Assembly: GCA_029876055.1 (NCBI GenBank) | Contig: CM056875.1 | Span: 8,395,001-8,459,000 of the forward strand | Origin: Madurella fahalii | Lineage: Eukaryota; Ascomycota; Sordariomycetes; Sordariales | Reading direction: 5' to 3' | Length of the DNA stretch: 64,000 nt | Shown here: positions 57,315 through 64,000 of the stretch, piece by piece | Numbering within the stretch: position 1 is the stretch's first letter | Layout: each line of letters starts with the position of its first letter | Notes under the pieces: generated by a model | What the model saw: the letters and a program-made list of their open reading frames with translations, nothing else | What the model was told of the DNA's origin: nothing | The model's database searches: none | Program-made: the position numbers and the translations under genes

Positions 57315-58620
57315 GGTTGCTCCCTGGCTGGCCAAGTGAGTCGGTTGGCGGGGTTCACGGTGATGCCTCGAGGAAAAAAATATTGGTTTTGCGCCAATCG
57401 CCCGGGGTCGTTTCAAGGGTCCGATTGCGGCCTGTCAAAATCCGGGGAACCTGGGGAAGCCCGCAGTTTACGACGTCTTCCGGGTTGTGAAGGCATTTGA
57501 TTTCTCGAAGCTCACCGTATTCAAACGGGGTCTTCTTTGTCTTGCCTGTTCTGTATTGAGTTCGTCTAATGACGATTCCGTGAAACAAGCTGCTATACTG
57601 TGTACCATACATTAGGTACCTGTAGGTAACCAGCAGAAGCGCACATGCATCGAAGTGACAGGGTGACAGGCCCGGCCACGGAGACTTACAAGAGAAGGGT
57701 CCCACAGCGATCACCCGTCATATCAACCAATCACAGTTCCGGTGATGTTAATCAAAACCGCTATGCGTGCGTGTAGATATCCTACCGGTTTGTCGGGATG
57801 CGACTCTCATGGACGTTCCATTTGTGCCATGCATGGCAGGGATTCTGGCGTATTTTCGCCTCCAAGCCCGAGTCGCTAGACTGGCAGCGGATCTATGTGT
57901 CTGGCGATGCTGCGTTGGACGTCGCAGCTGTTAGAGTGAAGTGTTAAGGTTAGGGTTGTAGCAGTTTCATGTCCTACTCGCGGCCGTACTAGCAAACTGC
58001 GCAAAACCGGGCTCCAGATTAGAAGTTGAAGGTGCGGGAATGATTGTTGATGTTAAAAGGGTGGGTGCAGACGGGAATCTGTAAGTCCAGAGACCTACTC
58101 CATACATAGGTGTTAGCTCGCACTTAAGATCGTTTGGACATATCGGGTCCAATCATTGGAGTCGAGGTCATTCAAAGACCGGAAGAGACCTTGCCCATGT
58201 AGAACCTTCCCAAGAACGATAGGAAAGTATAAAGACAGCACTCAGCGTCTGCAGATAAATGTGCGAGGACCTCGATGTTTGGGTCGTTCCAAGTAAGAAC
58301 CAGACTGGTTCCAACTGACATCTCTCACACCTAGGAAGCTCGTCACACACAATGCCACCAAACCTGCGCCGTTAAAACTTAAGTCAATCTACCTCCCTCA
58401 GAGCCAGGAAAAGCCCGATATACGGAATGCCCATGTCATGCAAACGCCGCTATACGCCAGCCCGTCTTAACCGTGATAGGAACACGAGAAACGCCCCGAG
58501 AGCAACCGGCGCCGCCCCTAAATCATCCAGCGGTCACCGGGCAAGCAAATAATGGCCTCCTAAGAGAATATCTGGCTTTACGCAGCATAATCATCCCAAA
58601 ACCCTTCCAGGCATGCCTTT
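57315..58620. other. Intergenic: aconitase promoter and RAD52 3' region
   Basis: No frame above 120 codons carries a motif. The sequence GTTAAGGTTAGGGTTG near 57942-57957 resembles a single telomere-like unit only. Nothing else was recognised. Confidence 0.5.
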
Positions 58621-60476
58621 TCACGAAGTCTTCTGCCTCTTCGCCTCCGGCGCACCTCCATTTCCGTTCACAGGCACGTTACTCGGCTTATCCGACAACG
58701 GCGGCCTTCCCTCGACAGACGCAGCAGGTCCATCAGCTGCAGGCCTCTTCATCATAGTCGGCGGCTTATACTGTCCTCGATTTGCAAGCGGACTGGACGA
58801 GCCCGGCGCCCCAATCCGCCTGGTCTGGTCCAGCTGCGGGTTAACCATGTTTCCTCTCGCCAACGGAGGGCCACTGCCGGCGACAACTGGGCGTGGTACA
58901 GCTGGTTGCCCTCCCAGTCCTGGCGCAGATCCTATGTTCGTAGGTCGGGCTCCTCCTGCGCCGCTATTGTTGGCGCCAGGACCGTGGCCGTCATCAGAGT
59001 GGTGCCCCGCCGGCGGGACGTGCTGCCCATTTCGGGCGACGGGCTTGGATTTTGTATGGTCGATACCCGGCGTCTTGCGGATCGACGGACTTTCGAGGCG
59101 CGGGTTGAACACCTGGCCTGCTTTGGGGGCTACCTTGCCCTCTTTGAGGGACTTTTCAGGGAGCTGGCTAACCGCTCGCGCTGAGAAGAAGCCACCGGTT
59201 TCGCCGCCGCCGTCAGGGTTGTTACCTGCGGCTGACGGAGGGGTCGGGTGAGTTTGGGGGTTGGTGTTGCTAGTCGTAGGTTGAGCAGACGCCCGGTTCT
59301 GGTTGAATTGTTGTGGAGGACGCGGGCCGCTAGGCGGCACATGGTTTTGGGCTCCGGGATATGGGTTGGCGTTCGGCCTCACGGATTGCTGATTCGGCGT
59401 TTGTGGCGGCTGTCGAGGGGGAATGCTGCCTGTTGAGCCCGCTCTCACTAGAGGTCGCGCCGGTGGCTGCATGGAGCTATTGCCGCTGTTTCCTGTTTGC
59501 TCGTGGCTCTTACTGTTCAGATTAGACCGGTTCGAGTCTGCGTGGACTGAGTTTGGCAGGACGATTTCATCGGGATGGCCCTCCTCGGATATATTGAAGT
59601 CTGCCTCGTCGAGTTCTGCACTATACTGTGAGCTGGATTTAACAAATGTGTAATCTCGAACCCTTACCGCCAAGAAAGTCCTCAAACAAGTCTACAGATG
59701 GTACTGTCCTCATAAGTTAGCATGCACTTCTCATCAATGGCTTCGTCCTCACTTACACTCGAGCGGTGGCGGTGCGGCATTGTCACTTTTGGAAGCATCG
59801 CTCTCCGTCACCTCCTTCTTGACCACGAAACCAGGGTGCCGATGTAAGCAGTTCTCGTCAAATTTCGAGGGTGCCACCTTTATCTTGGTGACCTTGGCCA
59901 AATATGCCTTGTCGTAGATGCAATTACCGAGCACATTGCCAAAGTGCCTCAGCGCGCGTTTCAGGGCGTCGGTGGTGCCCTCCTTCTTCGCCTTTTCAAA
60001 CGCGGCCGCCTTACCCTTGCAGTTCTCGATGTGCCCGTACCCCAAGTCTTCATGGTATGTTCCGTCGCGCAGTGTGACACGGACAATGACCGACAGGCCG
60101 AGGCTAATCTTGAGCGTTTGAGGGTTCTCGTCGACAAAGTCGACCTGGATATTCTGGATGCTCGAGGACCATCCGTTGAAGCCGAATACCTCATTCGCGA
60201 GCGTGATGCATTTCTCTGCCGTAATGTAGTGCACCTTTTGTCCGGAAGGCCCAGCACGCGACGAGATGTATTCGGGCCCGAGCTGCTTCTCCAATCGGCT
60301 CTGTAGCGTGGCAATCTCCTTCGCCGTGTACTCGGAAATACGCTGTTGCGGTTCCTGGAATGGGTTCGCGATGCTCGTGTGTTGATCACCGGGGCTGAGT
60401 CATGGCACGTTAGCATCACCTCTACGTATCCATGAACGACGCGCTGGACACGCGGTTGGGAAGCATACGCAGGCAT
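58621..60476 (-). CDS. RAD52: DNA repair protein Rad52
   Basis: 558 residues from exons 60469-60476, 59757-60394, 59668-59703 and 58621-59615. Seen: MPAPGDQHTSIANPFQEPQQRISEYTAKEIATLQSRL, then the annealing domain (LGPEYISSRAGPSGQKVHYI, EVFGFNGWSS, VRVTLRDGTYHEDLGYGHIEN, KGKAAAFEKAKKEGTTDALKRALRHFGNVLGN), the VDLFEDFLGG and ELDEADFN motifs, and a Pro/Asn-rich C-terminal half that ends in a basic KRQKTS. Known: Rad52 anneals single strands and loads Rad51 in homologous recombination; Neurospora mus-11 is the counterpart. The first coding exon is only 8 nt (ATGCCTGC) and the third 36 nt; both joins are supported by the sequence conserved across the family. The last acceptor must be GTGCAG|AAC, since the earlier CACAG would create a stop. 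Confidence 0.95.
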
Positions 60477-61827
60477 CCTGAACCTGAATTAACGACGCAG
60501 TTCTTTCATGGGTTTGGTCAGGGCGGATATGAGGAAACGAGCCTAAGTATTTGGATCAGAGATATCGATTCGGGTGCCGGAAACGCCTTGAGCAAGTCTT
60601 AAGTGTGCTTGCAGTGTTGGTGCCTTTAGTGGTGACGCGTGCGCAGAGACGCGGTGAGCACGTCTACTACAGGCTGTCACGTGGGTTGCGAGGCCGTTGC
60701 CCCAGCGCCCTGGGACCTTGCCCCTCACCCCACTATTATTTAGGGTCGGCTGCCTGCAATAATAGTACTACCAATTTAGGCAGGCCCCAGAGCTGGCCCT
60801 CAAATCCCATATCTCAGCTCTGGTAAAATAAGGCGCGCATTTGATTGTAAACCCACAAATGCACTTGAGAAACCTACGTTCCATAAAATTTGGCCTGGAT
60901 TTGGTCCCTTGGGTATATATCCGACCAAGACAGAACCAAGACTGCAACAACCATGTCGTCATCGTTCCAAAGTTGAAAGCACAAGACCGCCAAACCGGGT
61001 AAATGCGCAAACCCAAGAAACCAACACAGGTCAGCATTAAAGACCTGAACGTCGATCCCATATATTAGAGGTCGAAGAGCAAAATACGATCTCTGGCTGT
61101 TTTAGTTGGCGATCAGGGGTTTGTACTGTTCGTTCTTTCTTGATAGCCGCGCTCGGATCCCCATCCCTGCGTGACGGGCGATCCGCCATGTTCTTCCCAT
61201 GAGCCCTCTCGGTGAAGCATAACGACAAGAGACACCGTCCCTTAGTTACCATCGCCTATCTAAGACCTAGTGACAAAGTGTGTGGTCACGCGGGGTATCA
61301 CCACGAATCAGGATGAGATGCCGCCGGCCAAGTGTTGCTAGGCGAGTTGAGACCAGAACAGAGATAAAGCATCCGCTGTTGTATGTACAGGTGAGATTCA
61401 AGCGATTCAAGAACCATAACCACCAACTACAGTAATCACCACCCAATACGATACGATGAGCGAGAGATACAAAGAGCGAAAATCCATTACAACCAAAAAA
61501 AAAAAAAAAAAAAAACGACACGTTAAAATGCACTATACCACTTACGCATTCCACTATGGGAATGAGGGCGGCAACGCAACCGGGAGTGAATGTTGATAGG
61601 AAATGACGATGGATATCAGAGGTATGGAAAGACATAACGCCGTTGACACTGTACCGAGCCCCCCAAAAGTCTATCCCAGCCACCCGATGCCTCGTGTCGA
61701 AAAAAAGGAAAAAGATATAAAAAGAAAAAAAAAAGAAAGAAATGTTCGTGATGTCTCCGTAATGTCGCTGCCACCCGTACGGGCAGTGTGTCCTGACCAG
61801 ACTGTCTCAGGCTCAATGTGATGCCTA
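60477..61827. other. Intergenic: RAD52 promoter and STS1 3' region
   Basis: It contains a perfect 9-bp inverted repeat at 60732-60766 and a run of 21 A at 61495-61515. A second A-rich block lies at 61700-61745. No gene was recognised. Confidence 0.5.
60732..60766. promoter_or_regulatory. Inverted repeat upstream of RAD52
   Basis: ACTATTATT and AATAATAGT are perfect complements around a 17-nt spacer, 256 bases before the RAD52 start. It may be a protein site or a hairpin; no known motif was recognised. Confidence 0.35.
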
Positions 61828-62655
61828 TTAGAAGGGGCCGACTCGGACAGGCGAGCCGTAGGTGCCGTTCATGAGCTGATTAAGAATCGAGTTTGGGTCC
61901 GACAGGCCGGACGGGCCGGGCGGCGGCCCGTTCGGATTGTTTCCTATCCATCCAACCTCGGTCGCCATTGCGTTCATCGCCTGCTCCAGTTTCCCGCCCG
62001 ACTGTTGGTTGTGCTTGGCCAATCTCTGGTCCCATCCGCCCGTGTGCAAAATGAATCCTCCTCCCCTCTTGGCTGCCTCCGTGATCACCAACGCCCAGGC
62101 CCCCGAAATCTCGTCGTATGCGTTGTCTTTGTGGTGCCGATTTTGTTGGCTCTCCCAGTCGGGCAGGTCATGTATCACCTTGGTCGCAGCATCCAGGTAT
62201 TGTAATGAGACATTTGTCTGCTGTTCGACCGGCGGGAGGAACTGCGGTGTGAAGTCGGACAGGGCGTCGACGAGCGCAGTCAGGGGATGCTTAACTCGGA
62301 AGTATGTGTAGTCAGAACTTGACTGGCCAAAGGGAACCGCAGCCCGCAATCTCTCCTGATATTCTCCCAGAACCTGGAGCGCTGAGGCGACTGACGGCCG
62401 TGGCGCGCTCGTCACAACCTCCTGCCCGATATCCGGATGACGCTCACAGATCTTCTGAAGAACGGTCCGCAGCTGCGTGTTATCGAGGGTTTCGAGGAGT
62501 CGGGGGAGAGATAGCGGCCGCCCGGCTATGTCGTTTCCGCCTCGGACCTTTTTCGCTGGTCTCACAAGTTGTCTCGAAGATGTCGCTGGTGAGCTTAGCG
62601 GCGAGACCGACATCTCATCGTTCTCGTCATCGGCTTTCCTCTTCCTTGAAGCCAT
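61828..62655 (-). CDS. STS1: Nuclear proteasome tethering factor Sts1/Cut8
   Basis: 275 residues in one coding exon; the start is the ATG at 62655 (MASRKRKADDENDEM). Seen: a basic nuclear-localisation patch KRK at residues 4-6 and KKVR near 36; the Cut8 core from about residue 45 (RPLSLPRLLETLDNTQLRTVLQKICERHPDIGQEVV), HPLTALVDALSDFTPQFLPP, and the helical segment ATKVIHDLPDW through ISGAWALVITEAAKRGGGF. Known: fission yeast Cut8 and budding yeast Sts1 hold 26S proteasomes in the nucleus or at the nuclear envelope. Length and order fit the family. A 5' UTR intron (62670-62808) is well supported by its borders. Confidence 0.92.
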   Translation of the reverse strand: MASRKRKADDENDEMSVSPLSSPATSSRQLVRPAKKVRGGNDIAGRPLSLPRLLETLDNTQLRTVLQKICERHPDIGQEVVTSAPRPSVASALQVLGEYQERLRAAVPFGQSSSDYTYFRVKHPLTALVDALSDFTPQFLPPVEQQTNVSLQYLDAATKVIHDLPDWESQQNRHHKDNAYDEISGAWALVITEAAKRGGGFILHTGGWDQRLAKHNQQSGGKLEQAMNAMATEVGWIGNNPNGPPPGPSGLSDPNSILNQLMNGTYGSPVRVGPF

Positions 62656-64000
62656 GCTGCAAGGTGTAGCTGCGAAAGCGTCAGTAAACACGATCCCGGA
62701 TTTCCCGCATAGCGCAAAATGGCGGCATCTGCTTCGTACGATTACGCAGGTGATCCGATGCCCGCTGACGAAACGGGCGAGCCGGGAAATGAGAGGAGAT
62801 GAGCTTACCGGATAGTGGCGGTGGGAGCCGACCGGTTTCGTATTGATGGGGAAAGAGCGGAGGCTGCGGCGACAAAAGGACGTTCATTGTCGACGGGGAG
62901 TTTTTCAAAACAGCCTGGTGACTGCGGGCGCGCGGATGGCCAGAGACTTCAGCGACTCGCAGATTGCTCAGGTTGAAGGAAGAAAAGAGAAGGGTTGCGG
63001 CGCAGGTTTGTGGAGTGGTGGGAAAAATGAGGAGGTGCGGCGGAAAGCATCCCAGGCGACCCTGGTTCCTCAAGTACTGGACTGTACCTAACTGGGCCAG
63101 TCGGAGAGTGATGGGTGTTCGAAGAACAAGTGAGCGCAAGTGGAACCGAACTGTCTCGAGGAATTTGCCCGCTACTGGGTTTGCTGCGCTCCTGGGGTTG
63201 AGCGGGCTAACTGGATTGGGTCTTTGTGCGCCCTTGCTTTAGCTGCTTTAGCTGCAATGGGCAGGGGGCCGGCCTAGATTGCCTGCGGCAACGCATGTTC
63301 TAGGGGCACCTGCACCTGTCGGCTTGCTGGCTGAACGATTAGGCGACAAGCCAGCCCACTTGGCATTTCTTTTCCTGAAAGACGGGAGCGGTCAATGAAA
63401 GACAGCCTCTGTCCTGTCGCACTCACCCGCCCAAGCATCACAGGGTTGAGGCACAAAAGGATTGGTACCTGACTTGCCGCATCTCAGTGGCTTCGGGTGC
63501 CGACTAACATGGCTCCACTCGGGCGTTGTCAATGACAACGAAGCCGTCGGGACCTAGCTCGGTGATTCGACCGTCATTACTCAGTTCGCTCGTGCAGAAC
63601 TGCAAATGGCCAGTTGGATAAGGGCAACCCCAGAACCGGAATCATGCCGCGTGTCCGAGGGAACCTCCCTTGCTACCCCATTGAAGCAAACGTCAGCCGG
63701 TGGCGCTGGATCCACGGTCTCGGCAACCAGCTTCAACAGAGCTGGCATTGGCGATGAAAGCTGCCTTGGTAGCATCAGAATGCGTGCTTCACCGGCACGG
63801 TGAGAATGGAATCCAGGAATCTACCCAGTCCCTCCATTAAGCTCGGGCAGCTTTGCGCAGTTGTCGCCTGAGCTCGGGTCAGGTCACCTAGTGGGGATGC
63901 CCCGCCTGTGGACTCCCGCGACCCGAGACCCTTTAGTTCTAGATCTGATGCAGAGCATTGCGATACATGGGGAGAGCGGAAGGAAACAATAGTAACCCTA
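62656..64000. other. STS1 promoter and unassigned right end
   Basis: Apart from the STS1 leader and its intron, frames of up to 152 codons show no domain. The right edge may cut into the promoter of a gene outside the window. Confidence 0.4.
62670..62808 (-). other. Probable 5' UTR intron of STS1
   Basis: On the minus strand the borders read CCG|GTAAGC and CTGACGCTTTCGCAG|CT, with the branch site CTGAC 15 nt before the acceptor. It ends 15 nt before the ATG. Confidence 0.6.

Noticed and set aside
63988..64000. TAACCCTA at the right edge, resembling a telomere repeat
   Set aside because: Only one unit is present, and housekeeping genes lie close by.

Overview
The window is nuclear DNA of a filamentous ascomycete, most likely a Sordariomycete of the Sordariales (Neurospora/Chaetomiaceae neighbourhood). 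This rests on the GC-rich coding sequence, genes broken by short introns of about 50-85 nt with CTRAY branch sites, monocistronic genes on both strands with long spacers, and proteins that read like Neurospora ones (Arp1/ro-4, Lst8, Rad52/mus-11). The species is inferred from protein resemblance only. Exon joins were made by hand from splice consensus, reading frame and protein continuity.

Layout, left to right: SLY1 (+), a division-1 chitin synthase (+) and a small GRGGAGN-repeat protein (+) in the first 11.3 kb. Next come Arp1/centractin (-) and an O-methyltransferase (-) divergent from a LaeA-like methyltransferase (+). A 95-residue mitochondrial-looking protein (-), homoserine kinase THR1 (-), a disordered protein of about 1,800 residues (-) and an IFRD-domain protein (-) follow. 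An FHA protein with a C-terminal membrane anchor (+) ends at 36.9 kb. A 6.6 kb gene-poor stretch then leads to LST8 (+) with a doubtful small ORF behind it, a SCY1-like pseudokinase (-), an unrecognised Pro/Ser-rich protein (+), a second aconitase (-), RAD52 (-) and the proteasome tether STS1/cut8 (-).

Most genes are housekeeping: vesicle fusion, cell wall, dynactin, threonine synthesis, TOR signalling, tRNA/COPI-linked pseudokinase, recombination and nuclear proteasome anchoring. No operon-like or defence-type system is visible. The nearest thing to a functional pair is the two divergent methyltransferases around 15.6-17.1 kb, which share a 1.4 kb promoter containing a perfect 16-nt palindrome.

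The unusual items are two GC-AG introns, a skippable 27-nt microexon, an 8-nt first coding exon, and a giant unrecognised disordered protein with evenly scattered Ala/Gly-rich segments. The small GRGGAGN protein, the tail-anchored FHA protein and two hairpins in the gene-poor stretch also stand out. No complete transposon, rRNA, convincing tRNA or CRISPR array was found.
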